Shown here piece by piece: positions 45,660 to 56,163 of a stretch of DNA of 64,000 nucleotides. Numbering within the stretch: the first letter of the stretch is position 1; each line of letters opens with the position of its first letter. A program made the translations under genes and the position numbers. The DNA is from Larix kaempferi (taxonomy: Eukaryota; Streptophyta; Pinopsida; Pinales; Pinaceae), in NCBI GenBank assembly GCA_027924585.1, contig BSBM01000964.1, positions 1,991,501-2,055,500 of the forward strand. Reading direction: 5' to 3'. Below the pieces are notes generated by a model that was not told the DNA's origin, made no database searches, and was given only the letters and a program-made list of their open reading frames with translations.

Positions 45660-46160
45660 TCAAAGCCCGTCATGCGACCTAACGCTAAGCCAATACAGCC
45701 AAGCGCCGAGAACGCCCAAGAGCACAGCAACCCTCTGTCCCTGGGCACGATCTCCATGCTGCTATCCATCGCTGCTGCTCGTTTTGCCAGAAACGAATTT
45801 CACACAAAGCCCTGACCCTCAAAGATTCAACACAATTAGGCAGAAATGCTGTATTCTGGCACATTCGAATTGAAATTTTAGGCTAACCGGATAGCTATAG
45901 CTAGTGTTTCTCTGTAATTTTAGTGCTTCAGCCTCTGACAACCCTATCCATTCTCCTCCTGCCTTGGGATGCTCTACAAGCCGCTTTAATTCACCCACGT
46001 TAAACAAACGCCTTTCCACCATTTGGTCCAACTCTCTAAACTTCATGGCAATGCGGTCTCTATCTTTGTTTCCTGAACAGAAAGCGGACATATCTGTTTC
46101 AATATGAAGGATCTGAAGCTGCGCTGGGGTTCCGCCTTTTCTATTCTTTGCACAGGTATT
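45660..46160 (-). pseudogene. Unrecognised host-gene-like fragment carried in the LTR element
   Basis: On the minus strand, 46091-45819 encodes a 90-residue frame. Its first 60 residues are hydrophilic, charged and gene-like (FRELDQMVERRLFNVGELKR, GGEWIGLSEAEALKLQ). The frame is open upstream to about 46160. Further down, 45770-45664 could encode a second piece with a hydrophobic stretch (GLLCSWAFSALGCIGLALGR) ending in TGA, which would suit a membrane anchor. The two pieces are not in one frame without a splice or a lesion, and the joint is not clear. I do not recognise the family. Composition is more GC-rich than the rest of the interior, and a CpG-rich tract lies just upstream. Confidence 0.45.
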
Positions 46161-46279
46161 TTGTTATAGCTTCGGGCTCTTTCTCCCTTACGAGAACTGG
46201 ATTCTTCTTCTTAAACTTTTAAAAGGATTTCTATGAGTCTTCTAATCTCATCATCTTAATGCCGGTGGCTTCAGCACCA

Positions 46280-46650
46280 TCCCCTAAACTTTGATGGCGC
46301 AGCCTAGCAAGCTTGGCGCAGACGGCTAGTAAGGGCTGCCCAAAACGTCACCGCGACATATAGAGGAATCGCGCGGCCAGCTGCCGAGCCCAAAGGGCCG
46401 ACGCAGTCTACCCAGTCTACCCAATGCCCAAAATAAAACCTAGTCCTCCTCCTTAAATAGAGAAAAGAAAGGTTGACGGTATGGCGGTTTCCGCGTCGCC
46501 CATGAGGGGTTTACAAAACCACCTTTTCGTATGCGGATGAGCGAGGGATAGACGCGTGTCATGGCGGTTTCTTTACCGCGACCACTAACCTCCGTTAACG
46601 CGCGTGCATGTTGCCGACGCGGAATGATGGGAGAGCTGTCGATTGTCTTG
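46280..46650 (-). promoter_or_regulatory. CpG-rich, promoter-like tract upstream of the gene-like fragment
   Basis: A GC-rich island in very AT-rich surroundings, dense in undecayed CpG (CGCGTCGCCC, ACGCGTGTC, AACGCGCGTGC, GACGCGG) and with the word ATGGCGGTTTC present twice (near 46480 and 46560). Its place 5' of the minus-strand reading frame suggests a host promoter/5' region. No TATA box is obvious. Confidence 0.45.
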
Positions 46651-46679
46651 TGCGGAAAGGAAAAGGTCTTTTTGTGTTT

Positions 46680-47145
46680 TGTATTGTTTTAAAATTTTTT
46701 TACTAATGTCTTTAAATATTAATTTAACTTTGTCAATTTAATTTAATGTCGATTAAATATTAATATAATTTTATTAATGTTTTTTTTTATTATTAATTTA
46801 ATTCATTAATTTAATTTAATGTAATTTAATTTAATTTAATTAGGTTGATGTAATGTCTTTTAATATTAAAATTAATTTTATTAATTTAATTTAATGACTT
46901 TCGATTAAATAATTTAACTTAATCAATTTAATTAATTCATTTAATTCAATTTAATTTTTTTTATTATTATTTTATTATTTAAGTTAATTTAATTTAATTG
47001 ATGAAAAAAAAAAAAGGGGGTTTCGGCAATTTCGGATATAATGTTAGAGTATTTTATTTAAATTTAATTAAATTAAATCTCATATATATATTTATATAAT
47101 GTTATAACCTAGGTAGATTGTGAAAGAATTAAAAAAGTTAATATT

Positions 47146-47184
<39 letters not shown>
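46680..47184. repeat. TTTAAT-type low-complexity tract and (AT)n microsatellite
   Basis: Runs of TTTAA/TTAAT words fill 46680-47000. A perfect (AT)18 run lies at 47149-47184. Confidence 0.8.
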
Positions 47185-47188
<4 letters not shown>

Positions 47189-50100
47189 CTACTCACCAAC
47201 TTGAAATTCAGAAGTTAGTCATAGATTTAAAATTCTTAGGTCAATTATAGCAAGGTTGAAGTGATTCGGAGAAATTATATTTAGATTTTTATATATAAAA
47301 TTTAAATTTAAATTTATATTGGAGGGAGAAATTTAAAATATTTAAATTTAATATATATATAAATATTTAAATTTTGGAAAAGAAATAAATAAATAGAAAT
47401 ATGAATATATATATAGATAATTAAACAAAAAGGAGTGGTTTAAGTGGTTGGGTAAGGATCTAGGGTTTAATGAATTCAGGTATTTAATCAAATTGTCTTA
47501 GTATTTATTATATTTAACATCCCACATAAAATTAAATTCAGAAGGAAAATATAGGTAAGTGTAACTATATGATGATACAAAAGGGAGAAGAAAGTTAGTG
47601 TTTCATATACAAAGCTTGTTTAAATATAATTTTAAGTTTACCTTAAACTAGGTTGACAATATTCTGGTAAAAGAAATACATGCCAAAAGTATAAGACATT
47701 CACTCACGTCAAAAGATCAATTCAAAAAAAATGTTAACCCTTTTCAACCATCTAGAATAATTCAACTGAGTATTACCAAGAGTGGAAATTTTTACATACC
47801 AACTAAGAGAGGAAAGTTGGTATTTTAATCTATTAATGAAATTTCGTCATAATCAGACTTTAATTTTTTCAACGTGACACGTACATCGCAATTTTTGACT
47901 TAATAAAGATTTTAATTTTAATTACTTTTGTAGTTGCATGTTGGTACCAAGTCTTTATTTTATTTTAATATTTTAAAATAATATATTTGTATGGGAAAAC
48001 CACAAAAACATTTTTCAAAATAAAAATACGAAATAAATTAGTATAAGTAATTGAACAAATAAAATTCCAACTTCAATTATCTAAGCGGATATTAAGAACC
48101 TTACCCTATACTCAAAATTTATGTGAAACAATTTTAAACAAACATAACATTGTGTATATTAAAATTACAAAAATCATTATAGACTCATTTATATTTAAAT
48201 GCAAAAGTGGTACTAGTTTATTATACACATAATTGTCAAATGGTTAAGTTAAAAGTAAACGTGATACTTTTAATTAAGATCGACACGACACATAAGTTAT
48301 TATGGTTATAATCATAGATTAGTTTCACCTTTAATTAATAAATTATTATACTCGTAATTATAAATTTAAAATAGACATTAATAGTAAAAAGATTTAAATA
48401 TTTCACAATCATTTACTATACACGTGGTAAAGCTAATAGTAAAAGAAAGTCTTTTCCAATGAGATAAACACAACACATTTAATTTACCAATTCATATATT
48501 GGGGATGTTACTCACGTTAATTGAGAACAACTTTGTTACATCGACATTAAAATCGAAAATACTGATGCAATAATCAAACATCAATATTGGTCACAATTGA
48601 TTTAACAAATATATCTAACAATAAGATTAAATGTCTCACAACTTATCATCCTAATTAGTCACAAAAGAGTAGAGACCACGATCACATTTACGTTAATGTC
48701 CATCTTATGACTCGATTGTGTTGTTTTCATAATAAAGATGGATCACAATTTGGTCATTATAACTTCCAGGTTTATGTGAAAATAGAGACTAGGGTATTTA
48801 GATGGGTGGCATGGTCCAAAATGTGGTAAAAGGGAATTGGACAATGCACTCATGTATACATACAGATAGACTGGTGCAAGCTAATGCTCGTCTTTCATGA
48901 CATGTTAGTGGTAAGGCGAACCTAGAAAAACAACTATATGTTAACTTGGAGGGATTATTCGAGATACTTATAAAATGAATTCGATTGTGGAAGTAGAGAA
49001 CACACTTAACATGAGAACGCCCTTTGCATTATGAAATTTGCTATATCATTGAAATGACAACGTCTTATGTTAGTTCAAGCAGATGTGTTTTAACATGATC
49101 AAACAATTATATTTTGTAATCATAGCTCTTAGTGTGTTTTACTACACCATATAATTTTGCGAAAATGCTTAAAGTCGAAAAACATTTAAAAGAGACAAGA
49201 GGATATGGTAAAATAAACATGGAATGGTGTCTGAGTTTTGAGTCCCTAGGTCTCCACACCAAATTACGCAAACATCGATGTGTATGTAGATAACTTGGTA
49301 TGAGATACAAATTAAAGCGAAAATTCATGAACACCTCATAATCATATTTACAAATAAAATTTTCATTTAAAAATGTAAATAAATGTAACAATATACCAGT
49401 ATTTTAGTTGGGAAACGATAAGATATGAAATTTTATGTAACTCCAAAATAGAGAGACTTGGAAAATACATTATATATTATTTAGATAAGATAAGGGATGG
49501 AAATAAATTTTCTCGATACAAGGACTAGGTACCCTTCTGAATCACATTAGGGAAAACACCCTGTACTTAAAACCAGGGGATTGCATCCAAAGTTTATTAC
49601 AAGGTTATTTTATTAAGAGGGTACACGACTTTAGAATAAATAAGTGAAATATTGGGGTAATGGTGCAATCAGGTTTTGAGGAATTTTTTTTTTTTTGGAT
49701 TACCTAATATAGTGATGATCTTGGGTAATAATAAGAGATTCATAAGAATCTCCACCTAATCCTCAACTTAACTCAATGCAAGCGGTTGTTATGAAGTCTA
49801 ATATGATTAAACATATTAAGTAATGATGTTTTCGTTCAACTTGTAGGGTCCGACTAAGACCTTACCAAAGTACATAAGGTTGCTGCTGTACACATACAAT
49901 GGAATACCTGGATAAATGCTAGTAATCACCTTTGCGATGGTAAGGATGGGAACAAAACAAGCTATGAAATTCTTAAGGAATTGAAGCAGGAATGGTTTCT
50001 CCATAGGTTATATTAGTTTAAAAGGAGGGAATAACAAATAAACATGATAACAATTGTATTTCGATAGGAAATAGCCATGAAAACCTTGTGAATGATAAAA

Positions 50101-50685
50101 ATCCCCCTAGTTTAACGATGTTACGATACTTTCGTTATTGTTTATTACCGATACAGAATTAATAATATATGACCTTACGATTTTAAGGACATGAATCTTC
50201 TTCCCTAAAGAGGTGTGCAAACCTTAAGAGTCCTGGGTAGTTGCACGTTGAGTGAATACAAATTATGAGTTCTAATGACCCCCAATTTAAATTGTTGACT
50301 ATTCCACACCAAGTTGGATCAATAAAAGCTTCGGTAAACTCCGTCCTGTGACGCATAAACTATTGTGGATGATGTGACTTAAAGAATATTGTAAAAGGGT
50401 ATGAAATAGGATACTAAGGTGGATAGAACATGATTATAACATTTAGGCATTCTAGGCATAATATTGAGATCCAACAAAAGGATTAATCTAAATGTTTCTT
50501 TAATTATTAGAATACACATCAGGGATATAAAAGAAGCAAGGCCATATTATAACACCGACATATTCGGTCAAGTCAAGCCAAGTAAGACCAGTATGGCCAA
50601 CACCTGCTACTTGCATGAATGTAGAGAGTATGTGTCAAGAATTTCTCTGCATTATTATGACCATAACTTCGGGACGAAGTTTCCT
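47185..50685 (+). other. Interior of the LTR element, no readable coding
   Basis: 3.5 kb of AT-rich sequence in which I find no gag-pol motif in any frame. Only the last part (about 50464-50699) has an open frame of possible coding origin, ending in NFGTKFPEGWV, which may be the tail of a lost integrase. Confidence 0.5.
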
Positions 50686-50697
50686 GAAGGGTGGGTG
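50686..50697 (+). promoter_or_regulatory. Polypurine tract of the LTR element
   Basis: GAAGGGTGGGTG, two bases before the 3' LTR. It is interrupted by T but placed where plus-strand priming occurs. Confidence 0.65.
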
Positions 50698-50699
50698 TA

Positions 50700-53326
50700 T
50701 GTAATGCCCCATATTTTGACTAGGCATGTTGGCGAGTTAGACCCCTTTCACTTTAATTGCTTGTAATCTATTTGACTCAGCTAGACAGAGTGAACTATAT
50801 TTTCGGCATGATAGACATGATGATATGTTGCTACTGTGTTAATGATGTTACTATATTCATGCAGTTATTAAGTTATGATTAACATGAGATTCTTTTATTT
50901 CATAATGACAGTGTATGTTTGATAATCGTCCTGGAGGAAATGTGATATATATGATGTGGTAATTATGCTGTGATCAATTTAATGATTTTATGTGATGAGA
51001 TAAATGATGCTGACAATATGGAACAGACAATGATAGAATGTAAAATATATGGTGTTGTACGTGGATGCCATCCTATGATGAAATTGATAGAACTGTTATA
51101 TTCCATGCATATCTGTGATACGATAAAATTGTGACGTGAAATGAATGATGTTGATGATATGGATCAATGGGTGATCGAATGGAAATGCTTGTTAAAAAAA
51201 AAGGTGTATCTTGCGGAATACTAACCTACAGGACACGAGGGCTATGGGATAGCCGGGTACTTGATCTGAGATACGGAGAAGAATCTATCCATGCAGTAAA
51301 CCTTAGCAACCCAAAATTGATGAAACGATGACATGGACCGATAATCTCGAGAGCAGCAGAGTATGATTTGATAAGGGCATAGGCCCAGTATGTTGAGAGG
51401 GATGGATGTGTTGCCCACCCTATGTTCCTATGATACCCGAGATCGTGGGAGGGCCGTGCTGAGACACGCTCCCCATGTATGTGTGATGACGATGGTCGGA
51501 TGCCTGCTAGGAGAGGATAGGTCCGCTTTCTGTTCAGCCGACGCTATCGCTCTCAAGTTCTATGTGGTCAGGTCGTTGAGTCCGACATCCACTTTTATAC
51601 TAGCAGAGGAAGGACAGGGAGGTTGTGGCAGTAGGTTAACGATGGGAGGATATGATAGTTAGTACTGTTGAGGGTTGGGTATTCATTGACCTGGAGTTAG
51701 TGGTAGTAGGTAGCCTTCCTTGTACCTGATTGATTGAACAAACGTAATCATAAAAGCAATGAAATGGAATCTTAAAGGTTAATTGATAAAATAAACGATG
51801 ATGTTTTAGTAATATTACGATGAATGCGTACTTGTTCGGTTTGCATAAAGTATTATGAATATTAGTTAGCTGATATGCATAGGATATATATATGACATAT
51901 GTTTATAGTACATGTCTGTCTTGTGCATACGCTGGCCACACATGCACATTATGCACATGCGCAATAGTATTGGTTTACAACATACTTATCAAGATTAAAC
52001 AATGTTATAAGTATCATAGGTAACTCAATTAAGTATTTACTGAATGACTTAATTAGTAAAAGATTGTCAAGTTCCAATGTGTAAAAGAAGTTAATTAGTC
52101 TTTGTGTGTGAACATGGTAATGAACGATTAAAATAAGTGTCATTAATTGCAAGTATCCTCAAGTGAAGGTGTCCTCGATATGAAGTATGATAGTTAAATA
52201 TTAATACTAGAAGAGTACACTATGTAATTGTTGATTATGGTTAAGTAAACCATTAATTATATTTCATTACTTATACCTAGGGGTATTAGGTTGACACTTA
52301 TCAATTAAACAAATAGATATTTTAATTATTATTCACAATTAATTTAATCACTATTATTAGTAATCCTTATTGTTATTAATATTATTATTAAATTAATAAT
52401 AATAGTGTTAATAATCCTTTTAATAAAGCATAGTGGATTGAATAATAATAAATTTATTAAATAGATTATTCATTTAATTATTTAGTGGAATCATCCCAAG
52501 TAAATAAAATGGAGTTGTTAAATGAATTATTAAATAATCCTAATGCTCAAAAGAAAATTGGATAATTTAAAATACATATATAATCCACCTTTTTACCTTA
52601 AAAAGGGGATGCATTAATGATTAGTACTTCCAAGACCACGACAGCTAGGGCGGTGGAGTGATAAGGAAGTTTGACTTTGGAAGGAGGTGGATTCCTATAA
52701 AGGGGAGAATTAACAAAGTAGTAAGGGGGATTTTGTGGGAGAACTGTGAGGTTTTATTTTGTGAAAAGGAGGAATGCCGAGGAGGGGGTTAACTCGAAGC
52801 TTTGAGGAGGTGGGAAACTCAAATGAACGATTGAGGAGGGGGTTAACTCAGCAATTGATTACCATGGAAAGGTTCGATGGAAAGATGCTGTCGGGATTAT
52901 CGGTCTGTGGGCTCGGGGGCTAGGAAATCCGTTGATTTCCTAGGGTCAGCACGATAATAGCTGATCGGCAGGGTGGCCACATCATTTTGGGTTGTTAAGG
53001 TAATCTTACAGAATCTATTCCAGAAACTTCTTATCTTACTGCAATCGACGGTTTCAGGTATTTTTCTGAACCAGCCTAATTAGAATGTATTTTCTTTTAT
53101 TTCCAAGCTATGCATGTCAAACGAACAGAATTAAATGGAAAGTTTTAGGGTTTTGTTTATTTAACTGCAGAGACATGTAAACATATAGAAAACAGACAGT
53201 TAAACATTTACAGAAACAGAAATATAGACGGTTGAATCTCTTGTTTCCTTCTAATAATAATTAAGGGAAAAACTAGTTATAACTTGATAACCTGGAATTG
53301 ACCCAGTACCTAGTGAGGGCACTACA
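50700..53326 (+). repeat. 3' LTR (2627 bp)
   Basis: Same length as the 5' LTR with an offset of 8788 throughout. Visible differences include AT/TA at about 51058, A/G near 51278, G/A near 51939, C/T near 52318, A/C near 52829, A/G near 52931, T/A near 53191, A/G near 53219 and A/G near 53294. Confidence 0.95.
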
Positions 53327-53331
53327 ATCGG
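53327..53331 (+). repeat. 5-bp target duplication of the LTR element, right
   Basis: ATCGG, identical to 41907-41911. Confidence 0.9.
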
Positions 53332-54322
53332 GGTTGCTCTGAGTTGCATGAGTATCTTGTTGTTCGCGTATTTCTCCTTCTTCTTTAGCCTCAGGGTTTT
53401 CCTGGATCTCAGTTGATTCCAATGCTTTGAAGATGTTCATGTTGTTCGAGGCTGACATATCTTGATGTTGCTGGTCTGTTTTCTGTAGATTTAGGTTTTT
53501 TGAGTGAGATTTCGTACCTGCTTTGTTTTTTTTTTGGATGGTTGTCCATTGTTCTTTTTTCCCATTTGTTTCTGTTTCCGCAGGCTTCTTTTTGCATGAT
53601 CATGCGAAATGACCGTATTCGTGACAGAACTTGCATTTGAAGGGGATCTGCTCGTAGTCAATTTCTTGGATATGTGACCAGTTTGCTAATGTGAGCTTTA
53701 TTGCTTCCGGAAGTCCATGTTCCAAATCCACTTCGACGCAAATTTTCGGGCATGAATATTGATCTTTCCACTCAACTTTATCAATGTATTTACCTATGGA
53801 ATTTCCAATTTCTGTATTCCAACAATGGATAGGAAGGTGGGGGAGCCTAACCCAAACAGGAACAGCAGAAGGGTTATTCAGTGCTGGGTCAAAATTCGGG
53901 TTCCATCTATTCATATAAAGGCCTTGCGGCCCCATGAAATAGGGTCTGTTCCTGAAGATAAGCTCGCGGTCCTGCTTGCATTCGAAGATGAAAGCAAAAT
54001 AACCTTTACCCAGGAAGAAATATTTTACATCCTCAGCGATCAGGGGTCTCCAATTTTTCTGGACCCAGCTTTCGGTGGACTTAGGGGAAGGCCATAAGCC
54101 CATGAACTGTCTGATTAGAGCCCGTTCCGACAGATTAAGGGTTGTTTTGCAGGGAAGCTCAACCGGCAGAGCTACAATGGGGATCTCATTTAACTTCTTC
54201 ACGAATTTTTGTTGAGTAGAAGAGATCGTCTTCTTTCCTTTTGCAGAAACGAGCTTTAAGAAGTTAGTTAGGTCAGGAGGGGGAATCTCTGCTCCCGAGG
54301 CCATGGAAGGTAGAGGGAGCAC
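53327..54322 (-). pseudogene. LINE3 ORF1, N-terminal part (DUF4283 and zinc knuckle)
   Basis: From ATG at 54322 (a second in-frame ATG is at 54304) an open frame of 240 residues carries the DUF4283 region: RQFMGLWPSPKSTESWVQKN, GYFAFIFECKQDRELIF, PVWVRLPHLPIHCWNTE. It then carries the start of a CCHC knuckle, CKFCHEYGHFA. A TGA at 53602-53600 interrupts the knuckle just before its last Cys and fits a CGA to TGA change. The frame then continues as a charged tail until the LTR element cuts it. ORF1 proteins of this type coat the LINE RNA. The 5' UTR of about 205 bp upstream is GC-rich. Confidence 0.85.
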
Positions 54323-54527
54323 GCCCTAGGAGAGGGACAGAAGGGAAAACGGGGCGAGAGAGAGAGGAACCAAGAGCGAGAAGATGAGCGGGAAGGTTGC
54401 AGGGGGAGATCATGAGCGCAGAGGAGGAGGTAGGTGTGGCCAGAGGCCGGCATCAAAGAGCCCAGAGGGCCGAAGATCATAGCTCGATTAGCTCATTTCT
54501 TGCAGCTTCGATAGAGCATGGGATAGA

Positions 54528-54543
54528 CTATTCATGGCCTTTT
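54528..54543 (+). repeat. Target-site duplication of LINE3, right copy
   Basis: CTATTCATGGCCTTTT, identical to 36322-36337. Confidence 0.9.
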
Positions 54544-55046
54544 CACATCACCTTCTGTCTTGAAGAATCTTGACTTTACCCTAGCTACCATCTTTAAAAT
54601 GAGGGACTTCCCCGCCAACTTTCATATCGCTTATGTTGCCTACAAAAAAAACACAACATGCTCTTTCATAACCATTATCCAAATATGTACAAACATTCTT
54701 ATCAAAAAGAAAAAGAAAAATGTTATGGAAATTTACTGCAAACTTATGGAGTGAAAAACATTTACGTTCAACTTCTAATTAATAATTAATAATGGTTCAA
54801 CTAAACCATATATTTGTATGTTAATGTATAACCAAAATACTTACAATTAGTCATCTAACAACAATTTATATGTGTTATACTTTCATGTATAACAATAATA
54901 TAATTGTTACATTTTAGGTATGCCAAGAGTATAACTATACCTCCTATAACTTTTTGCTTTTGTTTTCCTCAATTATTATCAACTCCATGTTCACCACGCC
55001 TTGGACTTGAGATTTGTTCAAATTCCAAGGACAAAAATCCACACAT
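54544..55046 (+). repeat. Old tandem duplication, copy B, right part
   Basis: Continues copy B and aligns with 35390-35915 (CACCTTCTGTCTTGA / CACCTTCTACCTTGA; TTTAAAATGAGGGACTTCCCC / TTTAAAATGGGGGGCTCCCC). Similarity stops near 55046, where an LTR-like segment begins. Confidence 0.65.
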
Positions 55047-55117
55047 ATCATGTCTTGTTAAATATACAGCATTAGGAGACATTCTCCAAACCAATCTTGT
55101 ACAACCAAGATTGATCC

Positions 55118-55330
55118 TCTTGTATAGAGGTGAGCACTTTGATTACCTTCCATGTAAAGGTTATCCCTCCCATTTAGAGGTACTTGATCAAAGTAATGAT
55201 GTTGTAAAGTCTTGTTGGACAAGACTCCGGACTTGTGTGTCAAGTCATGATTATCATGTGAGCCTTATGTATAAAGGTATCCATGAGATGGACCTCCAGT
55301 ATAGAGGCAGACCTTCCCTATAAAGGTCAT
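55118..55330 (+). repeat. Cluster of TATA(A/G)AGG-type motifs
   Basis: Six variants (TATAGAGGTG, TGTAAAGGTT, TTTAGAGGTA, TATAAAGGTA, TATAGAGGCA, TATAAAGGTC) are spaced roughly 20-110 bp apart. Confidence 0.55.
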
Positions 55331-55719
55331 GCTTTACTTGTTAAAAGCATTTAATGTTGTGTGATGTATTATTAACCATTATCACCAGATTGTTATTAAG
55401 TCTCCTTTAGAGATTGATCACCTCTAAAGTGAATTACTTTAGCATATGATCATTTGGTCTGGAATAATATAATTTGATCACAACATCTAATAATTCTTCT
55501 TAGTATAATGTAAAGTGGTGGATGATTAAAGTTAGCACATATTGACCATGCAGTAAGAGAAAGAAATAAAAGATAAAGCATAGAGATCAAGAGAATTCGA
55601 AATTTCCCATGCAAACACTTTAGATAATGAAAGATAACTCGAATTGTTAAAGCTTCAGTTAAGTATCAATGCTTCAATTAAGTATCAATGCTTTAGTTAA
55701 AGCATCAGTTAAAGATATG

Positions 55720-56000
55720 CCTCAGTTAACTAAAGAACTCGCAGTGGTCACTTCAAGTAAACCAATCAACATGATTTCAGTTAACTAAGTGTTAAAAAAG
55801 GACAAGTTAACTAAAGTGTTTTCACTTTAGTTAAACTAAAAGACACTTTAGTTAAAGAGAGTTAACTAAGTGACAACAAAGAAGACCTAGTTAACTAAGT
55901 GTTATTGCATGATGACACTTATGTTAAACTAAAATATGACACATGAGTTGTGACACTTGCCTGTCAACACTTAAGTTAGCCACCTAACTAAGTGGGAAAG
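55720..56000 (+). repeat. Cluster of GTTAACTAAGTG-type motifs
   Basis: About eight direct and inverted variants of AGTTAACTAAGTG / CACTTTAGTTAAC in under 300 bp. GTTAAC is itself palindromic. Confidence 0.65.
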
Positions 56001-56155
56001 CTTTCAGTTAAGAGGCGAGTTCATCCTAAGTGATAGCTCAGTGAGATAAAGCACTGCATGAGAAGTGGGGCACACCTCTACATGCAAGATTAATACATCT
56101 AGTTTGAGGGCGATTTCATCCTGAAGTTAGAAGTTAAAAATAAAAGAGAAGAATG

Positions 56156-56163
56156 TATAAATA
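56156..56163 (+). promoter_or_regulatory. TATA box candidate in the LTR-like segment
   Basis: TATAAATA about 160 bp downstream of the motif cluster. Confidence 0.45.

Larger units (their letters stand above)
41912..53326 (+). mobile_element. Complete LTR retrotransposon, Ty3 Tekay/Del-like, non-autonomous
   Basis: Total 11,415 bp: two 2627-bp LTRs (TGTAATGCCCC...CACTACA), an initiator-Met primer site, a purine-rich tract, and 5-bp duplications ATCGG on both sides. Before the 3' LTR, ACTTCGGGACGAAGTT followed by a purine run resembles the end of Tekay integrase genes, which places it in that Ty3 lineage. The 6161-bp interior has no readable gag, protease, reverse transcriptase or integrase, so it must have moved with another element's proteins. 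The LTRs differ at about ten sites by eye, so insertion is recent. It lies inside LINE3 ORF1. Confidence 0.92.
36338..54527 (-). mobile_element. LINE3: full-span LINE on the minus strand, split by an LTR element
   Basis: Without the LTR element and its duplicated 5 bp, the LINE is 6770 bp. It reads 5' UTR (54527-54323), ORF1, ORF2 and a 3' UTR of about 1 kb (37348-36338), bounded by perfect 16-bp duplications. It belongs to a different L1 lineage from LINE1/2/4/5: it has a FADD reverse-transcriptase box in place of FVDD, an ORF1 with a zinc knuckle, and another 3' end. Its stops are few and mostly single transitions, so it is younger than LINE1. Confidence 0.9.
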
